Positions 12,951 through 24,045 of a stretch of DNA of 64,000 nt are shown in pieces. A model generated the notes under the pieces. The model was given only the letters and a program-made list of their open reading frames with translations, had not been told where the DNA came from and did not search any database. The stretch is taken from the NCBI GenBank assembly GCA_038030265.1, contig CM075941.1:5456001-5520000 (forward strand), in the 5' to 3' direction. A program made the position numbers and the translations under genes. Position 1 is the stretch's first letter, and every line of letters begins with the position of its first letter. Origin of the DNA: Corythucha ciliata (Eukaryota; Arthropoda; Insecta; Hemiptera; Tingidae).

Positions 12951-14460
12951 CTGCAATTTCCCCCTCGTAAACAACCACCTGTTGGTTTGTCACCTGTGTG
13001 AAATGGTCGAGAAACTGCAAAGATTCGAGGCTAAATAGTTATGAAATTGCCAGTTTCAGGGGATAAATAGCCGCAAAAATAGCAAGCGGAGGGAGATTAA
13101 GGAATCAAGATTAGATCGATAAATAACCACAAAATTGCAAGTTTCGAGCCTGAATATCCGTAAAATGCAAGCGTGGGGCATGTTTGTGACTGTAAACAGC
13201 CGTTGATCGGAAGATCATTCAATAAACATATTGTTTGGTTTGATTGCAACTTCGAAATCTGTAAAATTGCAAGTTTAAGGACAAAATATCAGTGGAATAG
13301 TAAGTTTCTGACCTTTAATTTCGCAAAATGACAAGTTCCGGGGTCCTTTTAGTGTATTTTTTAAAATATTGAGCGCAGAGTCTAGTCTAGCCAGTTCCGA
13401 GAGCTCTCAAAGCTTGATGAATAGTTGCGAAATTACATCATTTGGAGTTGAAAATCAGCGAAATTTTGAGTTTCGGGGGTCTGAATATCCTAAAAATTGC
13501 GAGTTTGTGGTCGTAATTTTCCCTAAATTACAAGTTTCGAGCCTTTTGTTTTAGTATGCCGCGGAATCCGGGCTAGCCGGCCACGTTTGACGAATAGAGC
13601 CGCCAAACTGCGGCATTTTTTAAAGCTAAATATCCGCGGCATTTGAAGTGTTGAACATTAGCGAAATCATTAGTTCTGGGTCTTTTTTTTTTTGTAACCG
13701 CGAAAACCGGGTGAACCACCCTCGACAGCCCGCCTAGAAGATGGAAAATATTGCAATGAAATTACGTCACTCTGAACCAAAAAATCTGTGAAATTGCAAC
13801 TTTCGGGTACAAGTATTCACAAAATTGCAACATTTTGGAACTAAATATCCGCGAAATTGGAAGTTTCCTGGTTGGGGGATTCGTGAAATTGCAAGTTTCT
13901 AGTCTACATGAAGACCACACGGGAAAAACGGGCTAACTAGAATTTTTTTCGAGAAATGAGTAAAATACGGTTTGTGATTGTGCATGGCGAGTTCAGTGGT
14001 CGCCCCAAATCAGGGGAAAAACGAATCCTAACGGTCGAGAAATGCGTTTGAAAAAACGTGGACAGGGGAAGAACGGGCCCTGACAAACTGTTCCCAATTG
14101 CGTTTTTTAAATATTGTATATTGCAGGGCTAAACAAACCCCCTTTTTTTTGTCTTTTGGGCAAGGGCGTACCCTGGGCAAGCCGGCCCCTCACGCCACCC
14201 TTAGCCTGACGAATAGTTGTGTTAATTAATTGCAAACATTTAGAAATAAATGTTTGTGAGTTTGTAAGTTCGTGCCCTAATTTGAGCCAAATTGCAATAT
14301 ACACCTGGCTCAATATTCGCGAAATTGACATTTTCGTAATTTAATTTAACCTTAATAGGCAAGTTTCGGGGCCTTTTTTTTTTGTGGCGGCAGAATCCAG
14401 GGAAGCCGGCCCCTAATAAAATCATCCAAACCCTGACGAATACCAACGAAATGAATATCC
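12951..14460. repeat. degenerate minisatellite family C (GCGAAATTGCAAGTTTCGGG)
   Basis: Units of about 40 bp are built on CGCGAAATTGCAAGTTTC followed by GGGGTCTAAATATCC. Every few units a longer module appears with GCGGAATCCGGGCTAGCCGG and TGACGAATAG (about 13555-13610, 14155-14215 and 14385-14445, more diverged at 13690). The array therefore has a higher-order layer. Confidence 0.7.
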
Positions 14461-17400
14461 CCGGCATTGCATCTTGCGGGTCTCAATGCTGCAGTGATGG
14501 AAGAAGATCCAATCCTATTCTAGGGCCTCCCAGGAGACTAGGAGAGCCACAGTTTTCGTGCTAATGATTCATACCATCAGGGTTGACATCGAGATGGGAC
14601 GTTTGGCTTCAGGGCTCACCCTTGAGGTTCGTAGTCCACCCCTGCAAAGTATCGATGTCAGACCCATCAGAAGGTCGGTCTGAGGTGCCTCGTGTACTCG
14701 TTGGGGGGGACGTGGGCACGAATTCCGGAAAGGAACGCCCCAAAACCCGAACAACGGAGGTTCTCCGGGGGAACAAATTTCACGGGGTCTTCTCATTGAA
14801 AACCCTCAGTTCGCGCCCCAATTTCGAGTGGTTTTCTCACTCAAAAAAACAAGTTTAAGGCAATCCTCTGCCTTCAATTGTCGCAACCTGGCCGGCTACA
14901 CCATAACGGGCATATGCTAGCCCCGGGGACACCGCGCCCCTGGGATTTCACCCAAATTCAAGTGATTCATTCAGCGTGACTAAAAAGCAAGAAAAATGCA
15001 CGAATCACGAAAGTAGCGTTAGTATTCGGATGTGTGCGGTCAGGAACTCAGGGAGGACATGCTCCACGGGTGTGGTACTGAGTTGTTGTGAGATAGATGG
15101 TAAAAGACGCGAATTACGAAATAACCAAAATTCAATACAACGCTGTCGAGGGAACGATTTGACATTGAACGCTACCCATCCCCATCCCACGTGAAGATCT
15201 TGGTCGTGCACATCATTATTCTCCAAGATAAGACCTTAGTACACACACAAAAATTGTGCTTTTCATTAAAGGTCGGTGTGAATGAGTTGAGACGGTGATC
15301 TTGTAAATAAAAAGCAGAAAATGTTTAGCCAATTATACTTTTTGAGTGCTACAAAAAAAAAAAGAAAAAGTTTAAAAAGCGGCGGGGTTAAAAATGGAAG
15401 TGATTTATAGGAGTTTTATCTTGTTAACCCTCGATCGAAAAGTAATTATTCGTAGGCCTCCTCCTTCCCTTATTATTATTTCGCATAAAAAACTGAGTTT
15501 ATGTTGGCAAACGTTATTTTTTCTTCATTCCTCCCCCACCCCGCCATGACCTTTTCTGCTCGGTTTTGACAGGATCCGGTCCTCTCTCCCTTCATCCAGC
15601 TCCTTGTTGCACTGATCTTTCTGGCATAAGTACAACAAAATTTCAAGGCCTTCACTATTACTACTGAGGTGGAATATTCGATGATGAATCATAAAGTGAT
15701 GCGGATCTAGTTTTCAAAATTGAAACAGAAAACGGAGTTATTGTTGACGATGAGGGGAGGGGGGGACTAGTCTCTCCGGGTCTTTTCACATTTCAAGGGA
15801 AAATTGTTGATTTTCAAGGTAAAGCGAGGAAAAAGTGGACAATTTCGTGCGATATAGCACGTGACTTGAACAAGCTAAAAAAAAAAAAAGTGAGACTCTG
15901 CTTTTTCATTTTTAGAGCAAAAACAAAAACAAATTGACCGCAACCTTCCTCAGCATATCATTATGGGAATAAGACTTGTGGACGGATGTGGTGGAGGGGA
16001 GATTTTTTGCATTGGCGTCGAGCCCATCGAAAACGTATTTTCTTACTTCGCAATGAGGTGGACGTCCCGACTCAAAAGCATAAAATGAGGAGGAGAAGGC
16101 GAAAAAAAAAAAAAAAAAAAATACTGGACCAGCACAACGCGTACGTGTTGAACGAGCTTTCTCTGAGGCCGGTACTAACTTGATGTGGAAAGTAAAGGGT
16201 GGAGGGGAGGGGATGTATGCCGGCGGAATGAATATTATTCCTATACACAACACACAGGCTACGCGTACAAAAAAATCCCCCCCCGAGACAAATAAAAACT
16301 ACCGCAGAATACGGAAATGATTTCTGTCTACTACCTTGAAGCTTTTCACGAAAATCCCTCCTGCTAAAGCCCATTACGTATACAACTTACAACTTTTTCA
16401 TTCTCTCTTTCAACTTCACTCCCTAATTAAGTAATTAAATTAGGAACTACAATACTTCTGCCTTTGTTTACTCAAAAAACTCAATTTCCAAGGCATAGGA
16501 GCAAGACAAGCGTGTTTTTTCTTGGAACATTGCCTTTGATTTTGTAATTGAAAAACTCACGGCTAGTGTAATGAAACAAAAAAAACACATTCTTCCAGGA
16601 AAATCAAGCTAGGTGCACATTGCTAACTCCGGTCAACGCCGGTAGTAAATAAATACGAATTGTACTGATTTGCTTTTTTACCTATTACAGTTCGAAGGGT
16701 AAACCATGAAAAAAAAAATACAAAAAAAAAAAAAAACACCGGGCCGGTTAAAAGTAAAAAATAAAAATAAAAACTTTCCACTTTTTTGTGGTACACGGTT
16801 CTCACGAGAGTGGAGGGGTGGGGAGGCAACAATATTATGTTTATGATAAAAAAATTACGAAATATTCATTTTAAACATTTTACGGAGGAAACGAAAACCC
16901 GGCGATCAGACTGGGAACTGAACTTGAAAAATACCCACGAGGGGACTTGTATCCAAGTGGGGGCGGCACATGCGCCCCTTTAAATCGAAAGAAGAAGAAG
17001 ACGACGACGAAAAAAAAAAATTGCTCGTCTCCTCCGGGGGAGGCTGCGAGAGAGGGTTGAGGGTTGAAGTCTATGCTATTCCGTTGTCGTTTTCCTTCCT
17101 TATAAGTCGAATTCAATACCATCGACATTCCCCTAGCAACTTTACTCCCTCTGGGTGTACACCCCTGCCCGTCGGGGGCTTATTTAAAATCGCTAATCGG
17201 ATGGTTCAGACCAATAAAACATTTTACAGATTTATCTGTAGCTTGACGAGAAAAAAAAAAATCCCCGCCGAATAATAACAATTCACTCTCGAATGCAAAA
17301 TAAGCCCATCTCCCACAACTCTTAAGCCTGGAAGGGGCGGGTATGCTGGCGAAGTCGATAAGATTGTTCGCAGGGGTTGAGAAGGGGATTACAAAAGGGT

Positions 17401-17767
17401 ACAAATGATTGACTGAAGCGAGGCATTACACTCAAATTTTGTGGGAGGGGGGGGGGAGGCACTTGAAGTGCAGGTTTTTCAAGAACAGGTAGGAACTACT
17501 TATGCAAACTTTATAGGATAAGAGCAGGACGAGGATGTAGGAGGTCGCGCGGTGGAGGTGACAGGTGAGAGTCCATAGCGATAACTATTGCCGGATGCCA
17601 ATATGCCACAAGCCTCCAAAGCTCTGCCTTGCAAAGCAAGAAGGTCCCTCACTCTGAAATATTAAAGAGTGGACGTAATTTTGTTTCCTTCAGTCAATAC
17701 GCATTTATAAGAGTTACAGAACAACCCCCGTGTGCTTGCAAATATGTTGAATCAAGACAGGCTTACA
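14461..17767. other. unique DNA, no recognised gene
   Basis: The stretch 14460-14960 is unusually GC-rich (CCCGGGGACACCGCGCCCC and similar) and open on both strands for 75-90 codons, but no family was recognised. The rest is A+T-leaning with A, T, G and C homopolymers. Several frames are driven by poly-T or poly-A. No exon or RNA gene can be supported. Confidence 0.45.
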
Positions 17768-17949
17768 TTATAAAGGAAAAAGGACGGAAAAGTCATAAAA
17801 CAGTAGGGGTGAATTGAAAAAGTGACAGAAGCGAGGAGCGAGAAGATTTACAACGCTATCTCGCGGAGGTTTCCCTGTAACGAATGACAAATTCGGAAAA
17901 TCCCTACAATAGACATCGAAAAATAAATCATTCGCCTTTAGTTTGACTA
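17768..17949. repeat. 182-bp direct repeat, left copy
   Basis: Nearly identical to 19248-19428 (same words AAAGGACGGAAAAGTC, GCGAGGAGCGAGAAG and ATCATTCGCCTTTAG in the same order). It marks the left boundary of a tandem duplication of about 1.48 kb that carries gypsy fragments. Confidence 0.85.
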
Positions 17950-18148
17950 ACGGCGTTCGCCAATAGCTCTGTAAGCCGGGCGACCCTCGAAACGTCTCAG
18001 CCAGTGGCGTGCCCAAGACTTTTTCTTGGGAGGGGTTTTCAAATTATATGTATATAAAATGGTGATTTTTTTACAGAAAGGGGGGGGGGGCAATCAACTA
18101 GTAAGATGGACACGGTCCTTTATAGTAAATTCTGCGCCAATAGTCAAT

Positions 18149-19247
18149 TCATCTTTTAAGGGTGCGAATAGCCAGTTTGGCAATAAACAGGGGTTCCGCC
18201 AATCCTGAGGCATTCTTGTAAAATCTACGACACCACGAGATCATACCCAGAAATCGGCGAAGAGATTTGACCGTTTTGGGAGTGGGAAAATCTAATATCG
18301 GTTGGATTTTGTCAGGATCGGGGGATATTCCGGAGGAATCAATGACAAATCCCAATTATGTGAGTTTATCAGCGCCAAATTCACTTTTATCCCAATTGAC
18401 GAGTAAACAAAACTCTTGCAGTTGAGCGAAAAGAGATTTGAGACACTCTAGGTGTTGCTCAAAGGCCTTCACGTTTTCCAGATTTTCTAAAAGGGACCCC
18501 ATATGCGGAAGGGGATAGGCATCCTTTCGGGTCACTGAGTTGACTTCACGGAAATCTATACACATTCGATACGTATTATCTGGTTTAGGCACCATTATGA
18601 TTGGATTACTCCAGGAAGAATCGGAGGGTTCGATGATACCTTCTTTAAGAAGACGATCAACCTCTTCTTCGATTTTAGTCGAGATAAACGGGGAGGTACG
18701 ATAATTTCTCTGTTTAAGTCAATGGAATGTGATTTTGGTACTTTACCAAAGCAAGTTTCTTCAACGGAACGAAAATGATCGATAAGGGAAGATAGTAGAC
18801 GACGCTCTTGAGCCGGTAACGACTGAATTCCGGACAGGGGAGATGTGATCGATGGGGATTTCATATTGACAGTTTTCCGCTCCATGTATTCACCTGTATC
18901 AAAGAACAATTGTACTCCTAGTAAAGAAAGCCCATCAAGACAAAGAATACAGGGAACAGAAAGACGCGGAAGAAAAAGAAATTTCAGAAAAACTTGTCGT
19001 TCGTGACACGTTAAAGATAATTCATCTTTAATTCCCATTGGCTAACTGGACTGGTTGCGGTTGCACGTTTTCCAATCTCTCCATCGAAAGACCAAGTCCA
19101 GAGAGGGCCTGTCGTCCTAAATACGAGTTTGATGCCCCCGTATCCACCAGCGCTTGAACCTGAATTCCATTTACCTCGGTAAAGTAACTCGAGGTAGCCA
19201 AGAAGAGGTTATTCCTAGTGCAGTGGAAGGACCAGCGTGATCCTTCT
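18149..19247 (-). pseudogene. Ty3/gypsy pol fragment, left duplicate (protease to connection)
   Basis: Read on the minus strand it runs from the end of the knuckle region through an aspartic protease (DTGAS still encoded near 19130) to the start of reverse transcriptase (FREVNSVTRKDAYPLP). It then jumps directly to a segment ending LVNWDKSEFGADKLT and to the connection region (FLGMISWCRRFYKNASGLAEP). Compared with the right copy it lacks the central palm with the catalytic aspartates and has a further ~30-bp deletion after the protease. Frames change at about 18595 and 19038. It cannot make an active enzyme. Its sequence is almost identical to the right copy where both exist, so the duplication is fairly recent. 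Confidence 0.85.
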
Positions 19248-19428
19248 TATAAAGGAAAAAGGACGGAAAAGTCATAAAACAGTAGGGGTGAATTGAAAAA
19301 GTGACAGAAGCGAGGAGCGAGAAGATTTACAACGCTATCTCGCGGAGGTTTCCCTGTAACGAATGACAAATTCGGAAAATCCCTACAATTGACATCGAAA
19401 AATAAATCATTCGCCTTTAGTTTGACTA
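19248..19428. repeat. 181-bp direct repeat, right copy
   Basis: Second copy of the 17768-17949 sequence. It joins the truncated RNase H start of the right gypsy copy to the knuckle/protease end of the left one, so it marks the junction of the duplication. Confidence 0.85.
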
Positions 19429-20684
19429 TCGGTGCAGCATGGAAAAAGGTAAAGAAAAATTGGCCGTGCTAAGATAGGGGCGGACGTAAGTAGCGATTTG
19501 ATCTTCAAAAAGGCAGCTTCTTGATCTGAGGTCCAATCAAAGGTAGCTCCTTTCTTCAACAATTTAAACAGGGGTTCCGCCAATCCTGAGGCATTCTTGT
19601 AAAATCTACGATACGACGAGAACATACCCAGAAATCGGCGAAGAGATTTGACCGTTTTGGGAGCGGGAAAATCTAATATCGGTTGGATTTTGTCAGGATC
19701 GTTGCTCCTAGAGCAAGTCATCCAGATGTGTGTGGACAAACGGACGTAATTCCGCCGTTATCAAGGTGTCCACTAATCGCTGGAACGAACCCGGAGCGTT
19801 AGTAAGTCCAAAAGGAAGGTATTTGAACTGATAATGGTATTTTACGGGAACGCTGAAAGCTGTAATAGGACGGCTATTTTCTTCTAGAGGCACTTGGAGA
19901 TAGGCTTGCTTGAGATCAATTTTCGACAGTACCTTCACGTTTTCCAGATTTTCTAAAAGGGACCCCATATGCGGAAGGGGATAGGCATCCTTTCGGGTCA
20001 CTGAGTTGACTTCACGGAAATCTATACACATTCGATACGTATTATCTGGTTTAGGCACCATTATGATTGGATTACTCCAGGAAGAATCGGAGGGTTCGAT
20101 GATACCTTCTTTAAGAAGACGATCAACCTCTTCTTCGATTTTAGTCGAGATAAACGGGGAGGTACGATAATTTCTCTGTTTAAGTCAATGGAATGTGATT
20201 TTGGTACTTTACCAAAGCAAGTTTCTTCAACGGAACGAAAATGATCGATAAGGGAAGATAGTAGACGACGCTCTTGAGCCGGTAACGACTGAATTCCGGA
20301 CAGGGGAGATGTGATCGATGGGGATTTCATATTGTCAGTTTTCCGCTCCATGTATTCACCTGTATCAAAGAACAATTGTACTCCTAATAAAGAAAGCCCA
20401 TCAAGACCAAGAATACAGGGAACAGAAAGACGCGGAAGAAAAATAAATTTCAGAAAAACTTGTCGTTCGTGACGCGTTAAAGATAATTCGATGGTTTGAT
20501 GGACCAGTTCTATTTTCCCATTGGCCAACTGGACTGGTTGCGGTTGCACGTTTTCCAATCTCTCCATCGATAGACCAAGTCCAGAGAGGGCCTGTCGTCC
20601 TAAATACGAGTTTGATGCCCCCGTATCCACCAGCGCTTGAACCTGAATTCCATTTACCTCGGTAAAGTAACTCGAGGTAGCCAA
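19429..20684 (-). pseudogene. Ty3/gypsy protease - reverse transcriptase - RNase H start, right duplicate
   Basis: From 20684 leftward: an aspartic protease of retroviral type (LVDTGASNSYLG, later ILGLDGL), a linker, then Ty3/gypsy reverse transcriptase with FREVNSVTRKDAYPLP, SKIDLKQAYLQVPL, YLPFGLTNAPGSFQ and the catalytic box HLDDLL. It then jumps to the connection (FLGMFSSYRRFYKNASGLAE) and the first residues of RNase H (FDWTSDQEAAF), and stops. A frameshift near 20180 separates protease from RT and is shared with the left copy, so it predates the duplication. The segment between DDLL and the connection is deleted here but present in the left copy. Integrase is absent. Clade by motif: Metaviridae-like, host-genome relic. 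Confidence 0.9.
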
Positions 20685-21535
20685 GAAGAGGTTATTCCTA
20701 GTGCAGTGGAAGGACCAGCGTGATCCTTCTTATAAGATAATGAATCCTTGGGAACGCGACAACCACAGCTTCTAACAGTTTCCCCCTTTTTACCACACTT
20801 ATAGCAAAAAAAATGTTCTTGGTTGAGAACAGAAGGGATAATTGTGTCCAGTGCCTCCACAGTTCCAACAAATCAAACTAGAATTTAGAGGCGATATGGC
20901 GTGAACCGACACGTTACGATTTGACGAGGAAGATGCCACGGCTTTGGAAGGGGCCTGAGCGTGAAAGGTAAGTTCAGGAACCTGACTGATCGTGGCAGAG
21001 GGAGGTGGACGATAATTATTGCACTCCCCTGTCAATCTGTTCAATCAATTTCCCTGCCGAGACAAGTTCGGCAACACATTTAAATTCCTTGTCGAGAAGC
21101 CGCCGTTTCAAGTTTGGATTGAGATTCTCACGAACTCTCTTTAAAATTTTGGGACCATCAGGAGGGGTCGGCAATCGGGCCATGAGAGTCTGTAAGCAGT
21201 CAGCGTAGTCTGCAACAAGTTCTGTGGGACCTTGCGTTCGCTTTCTAATTTCTTCTTTTAAGGTTTTTGTGAATTCGGGAGGGATGAATCGAGACTCAAA
21301 GGATTTAAGAGAATCATTCCATGTTTTCCAAGATGAACAATTCAGTCGGAACCAGAGGAGAGGTGTCCCCGAAAATAACGAATCTATTTCGCCTAATACT
21401 TCCTTGTACGAAAGAGGGCACCGAGCTCTTTTGCTGCGTAAATTTAGTAAAAACTCAGAGGGGGACTCGCCTGCACTATCAGAAAAAGAGATATTCCACC
21501 CGTGAATGATACGGTAAGGGGGCTCTGAAAGGACA
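20685..21535 (-). pseudogene. Ty3/gypsy gag with two zinc knuckles
   Basis: On the minus strand from about 21520 there is an open frame with the retrotransposon gag signature SGTPLLWFR, a following W..S...F pattern (TWNDSLKSFESRF) and the basic helix LKRRLLDKEF. Near 21040 the frame shifts by one. It then goes on to a first knuckle CWNCGGTGHNYPFC (CX2CX4HX4C) and, after a second shift near 20850, a second knuckle CYKCGKKGETVRSC in which the His is replaced by Glu. The gag binds and packages element RNA in this family. Three frame breaks make it non-functional. No separate start codon can be assigned. Confidence 0.75.
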
Positions 21536-22103
21536 CTTTGAACACAACCTCATACACGCGAGTATGAGGTATAAATCTTATCTGGTTTTTTGTCGCTGGA
21601 CGATGTTCCTCGGACTGGAGGCACCTCCTACATTCAGACAGGATCTACAACTGACAACGGTATAGGAGCTGGTCCCAGATAAACCTCGCCGCCACACAGT
21701 GCCTTTTGGGAATTTAATTTTATTATTTATTTTGTCCAATTACCTCCCAGACGAGACAGTGTATACACCATTTGGTTAAAGGAATTATTACTCACCCAAA
21801 AGGGCGCGGGAAGAAAATATAATTTAATCTTTAAATGAAACGCTGGAGCTCAGGCGGAGATCCGCAGCTTCCACTCGAGCCCTCTTCGGGAAACTATCGC
21901 TACGGCGAAACAATCGTACTCGACAAGAGTCAAAACGATAAAATATTGAACAACTTGATTCTCTGTTCTGTTCCCTGGCTCGGACTGAACTGAAGGAAGA
22001 GGAAGACGGACGGTAAATTAATTTAGAAAAAGATAAGCCAGTAGGTACGAAGTACAAATTTAAAATAAAACACCACTGTTTCATTAACATTTATTTGTCT
22101 TTG
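21536..22103. other. probable leader/LTR side of the gypsy element
   Basis: This stretch lies upstream of gag in element orientation, where a 5' leader and LTR would be expected. It holds a perfect short hairpin, CCTCATAC-6 nt-GTATGAGG (21548-21569). I could not fix LTR ends, a primer binding site or a matching second LTR, so the assignment is positional only. Confidence 0.3.
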
Positions 22104-22640
22104 TATACAGGGTGATTCAGGAGGAATGTGACAAAACTTACACAGGTGATAGTGCGTACCTGGACGCACAAAAAACGTCATATAGACGCATAGCCGAAAA
22201 TGCTTTGGTTACGAGATATGAGCATTTTTCTTTTTTTTTCTAGTTGCATTACTTTTTACGGTAATTGTCGTGTTCAGGGCTCACCGTAGATGGTTAGACA
22301 AAAACTGACGGTGGATTCGGAAAGAGGACAAAATCCTGTTCCTGAAACCACCGTGAAAATCAAAAAATGTCGCTTGCGCGTCGCTATTTCAGCCATGTGA
22401 AAAGTGAAAAAAGTAGTTTTTTCGAATACCTGATAAATTTCACACCAGTATCAATCAGCTGCTAGTGCGCGCATCGACGGGTAAAGTTGTGGAAAACATT
22501 GTGGTGCATACTTTCCAGAATATTTACATTTTGTGCAGAAATACAGGGGATAATTTTACTAATTCCGAGTAAGCGAGGTATGATTGGAGAGGGGGGGGGG
22601 TCAATGAAACACATGGGAAACTCTCCGTTTAGCTAAATGA
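22104..22640. repeat. dispersed repeat starting TATACAGGGTGATTCAG
   Basis: The left end TACAGGGTG is shared with two other repeats of the window (43.68 and 62.13 kb), which differ internally. Inside are words such as GTTACGAGATATGAGCATTTTT. No protein was recognised. It lies just upstream of the first tetraspanin and could supply its promoter region; that is inference. Confidence 0.45.
22591..22626 (+). promoter_or_regulatory. upstream module of tetraspanin 1 (G10 + GAAACTCTCC)
   Basis: A run of ten G is followed by TCAATGAAACACATGG and GAAACTCTCC (22617-22626), 44 bp before the ATG. The same arrangement precedes tetraspanin 2, and an inverted copy lies at 23632-23670. Function is unknown; a shared promoter or 5'-UTR element is possible. 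Confidence 0.4.
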
Positions 22641-22669
22641 AACAAAATGAAATTTAAATTTCGCGAGAA

Positions 22670-23419
22670 ATGTCTTTAGTTATATTTTTAAAGGTGTACT
22701 TAATAGTTTCATCGACACTCATCATTATAGGAGCGCTCGGTTTTTTTGTGGGAGCGACAGTTCATCTTGTCATGCAACCACCAGTTCATTTCATAGTTTT
22801 TCCAATGTTATCTGAATTTACCGGCCTCATCTGTCTCTTCGTTTTCTCTGGTTTCACACTCCTCGTCGGCGTTGCCGGCATGTTACTGGTCGTTGCCACA
22901 GAGCCGAGAATACTTTATGTCTATACAGTACCGGCTGGCATTGCACTCCTTCTACTTGTTATCATGGGCGTACAGGCGTTTTTGAATCGCAACAATCCGT
23001 TCGACGAGTCGAGAATCGACAACAAATTTCACCGTTGGCAAAACGAGACGGCCTCATGGGTGGACAACATTCAACAATACTGGCAGTGCTGCGGGTCAAA
23101 CAATAGCACAGAGTTGTACATTGATGTCAATCGGCCGAAATCGTGTTGCGTCGACCGTTTTGGGAAATTGACTTACGAGAGATTCGATCGGTCCACCGAT
23201 AAGAATCCCATTTGTCCCAAGGCGCGGGCACACGCTCGCGGGTGTAAATCAAAACTGATTCGTTATAAAAAACTTTTAACCGATGTAATGGCTTCGGGTC
23301 TCCTAGCGGCTGTTGTTCTGTTAGTGGGCAACTGCGTCGCTGTTTTGCTCCTAGCGCGTAGGGTACGTCTCAAAGTTGTGAAACCGAAGAAAATTGCGCT
23401 CGTTCTATCGCACTCTTAA
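22670..23419 (+). CDS. tetraspanin-like four-pass membrane protein 1 (249 aa, intronless)
   Basis: Complete 249-residue frame. Four hydrophobic segments (about 5-30, 50-76, 81-104, 205-229) give the tetraspanin layout: short N-terminus, small extracellular loop 1 (31-49), large loop 2 (105-204), and a basic C-terminal tail of about 20 residues. Loop 2 carries the family signature: CCG at 140-142, P.SCC at 156-160, C182 and GC at 191-192, six cysteines for three disulfides. N125 and N144/N145 are glycosylation sequons. Tetraspanins organise partner proteins into membrane microdomains; the partner here is unknown. There is no intron. The ATG is the first possible one with the hydrophobic segment 1 intact (context agaaATGt). 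AATAAA lies 88 bp after the stop. It is the first of three tandem paralogues. Confidence 0.9.
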   Translation: MSLVIFLKVYLIVSSTLIIIGALGFFVGATVHLVMQPPVHFIVFPMLSEFTGLICLFVFSGFTLLVGVAGMLLVVATEPRILYVYTVPAGIALLLLVIMGVQAFLNRNNPFDESRIDNKFHRWQNETASWVDNIQQYWQCCGSNNSTELYIDVNRPKSCCVDRFGKLTYERFDRSTDKNPICPKARAHARGCKSKLIRYKKLLTDVMASGLLAAVVLLVGNCVAVLLLARRVRLKVVKPKKIALVLSHS

Positions 23420-23506
23420 TTTTCAGATCCGTCGGTCGGGCCCGCAGACTCTTTTGGGCAAGGTGTTCGATTGGTTTGCTGGGATATTAGCTGGAAAAAA
23501 CGTTGA

Positions 23507-23512
23507 AATAAA
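23507..23512 (+). terminator. AATAAA polyadenylation signal of tetraspanin 1
   Basis: Canonical hexamer, 88 bp past the stop codon of the preceding gene and on its strand. No cleavage-site evidence beyond position. Confidence 0.5.
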
Positions 23513-23631
23513 AAACTGACCAATCCCGGGGTCTTTGCAAGAAGAAAAATCAAGGATCAAAGACAACAGCGTCGTTTTAAAATGCTCAGTTATCGAATAT
23601 CTATTTATTTGAGTACCTATAATGTTTTAAA

Positions 23632-23670
23632 GGGGAGTTTCACAGATGATTCCTCGACCCCCCTCCCCGG
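23632..23670 (-). repeat. inverted copy of the tetraspanin upstream module
   Basis: Reverse complement reads GGGGAGGGGGGTCGAGGAAT then CATCTGTGAAACTCCCC, closely matching 23969-24008 (TTGAGGAATCATCTGAGAAA then CTCTCC). With that copy it forms an inverted pair of about 40 bp that encloses the MITE at 23720-23863. Confidence 0.65.
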
Positions 23671-23719
23671 CAAATCATCCTACGTCTACTACGTGGCATT
23701 TAATTTCTCACCCACATTT

Positions 23720-23863
23720 AAGCTCGGTGCACACGATGCATTTTTTTGAAGCATGATGGCCTCCCTGTTCTAAAAAACATCCAGTCACTGCTGGGGATCA
23801 TATGTTTTTTTTTCACCATACAAATAAACATGCTTCGATAAATGCATCGTGTGCACCGAGCTT
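23720..23863. mobile_element. palindromic MITE-like element, 144 bp, between tetraspanins 1 and 2
   Basis: The outer 24 nt of each side (AAGCTCGGTGCACACGATGC + ATTT) are perfectly complementary. The arms extend to about 35 nt (to GAAGCATG / CATGCTTC) with few mismatches. There is no coding capacity. The spacer is A/T-rich. No clear target duplication was found. Confidence 0.85.
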
Positions 23864-23968
23864 TTTTTCTGTACCAAAGAAAGAAACGAGAGCTCTTCAA
23901 ATAAAGGTAAAGAAATAAGACGAGAATTAATGCCGCGTAAATGACGAGGGGGTGACCTGGATATATGT

Positions 23969-24008
23969 GGGGGGGGGGGGGGTTGAGGAATCATCTGAGA
24001 AACTCTCC
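23969..24008 (+). promoter_or_regulatory. upstream module of tetraspanin 2 (G run + GAAACTCTCC)
   Basis: A run of about fourteen G, then TTGAGGAATCATCTGA and GAAACTCTCC at 23999-24008, 37 bp before the ATG. Same order and nearly the same distance to the start as upstream of tetraspanin 1. Confidence 0.4.
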
Positions 24009-24045
24009 CTCAATAAATTAGCGTGAAACCAATAATTATGAAGCA

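Noticed and set aside
15912..16374. Two overlapping minus-strand frames of 100-113 codons
   Set aside because: Both rely on a poly-A/poly-T run translated as phenylalanine; no motifs.
21824..22090. 88-codon minus-strand frame upstream of gag
   Set aside because: Lies in the expected leader/LTR side of the gypsy element; serine/arginine-rich without motif.
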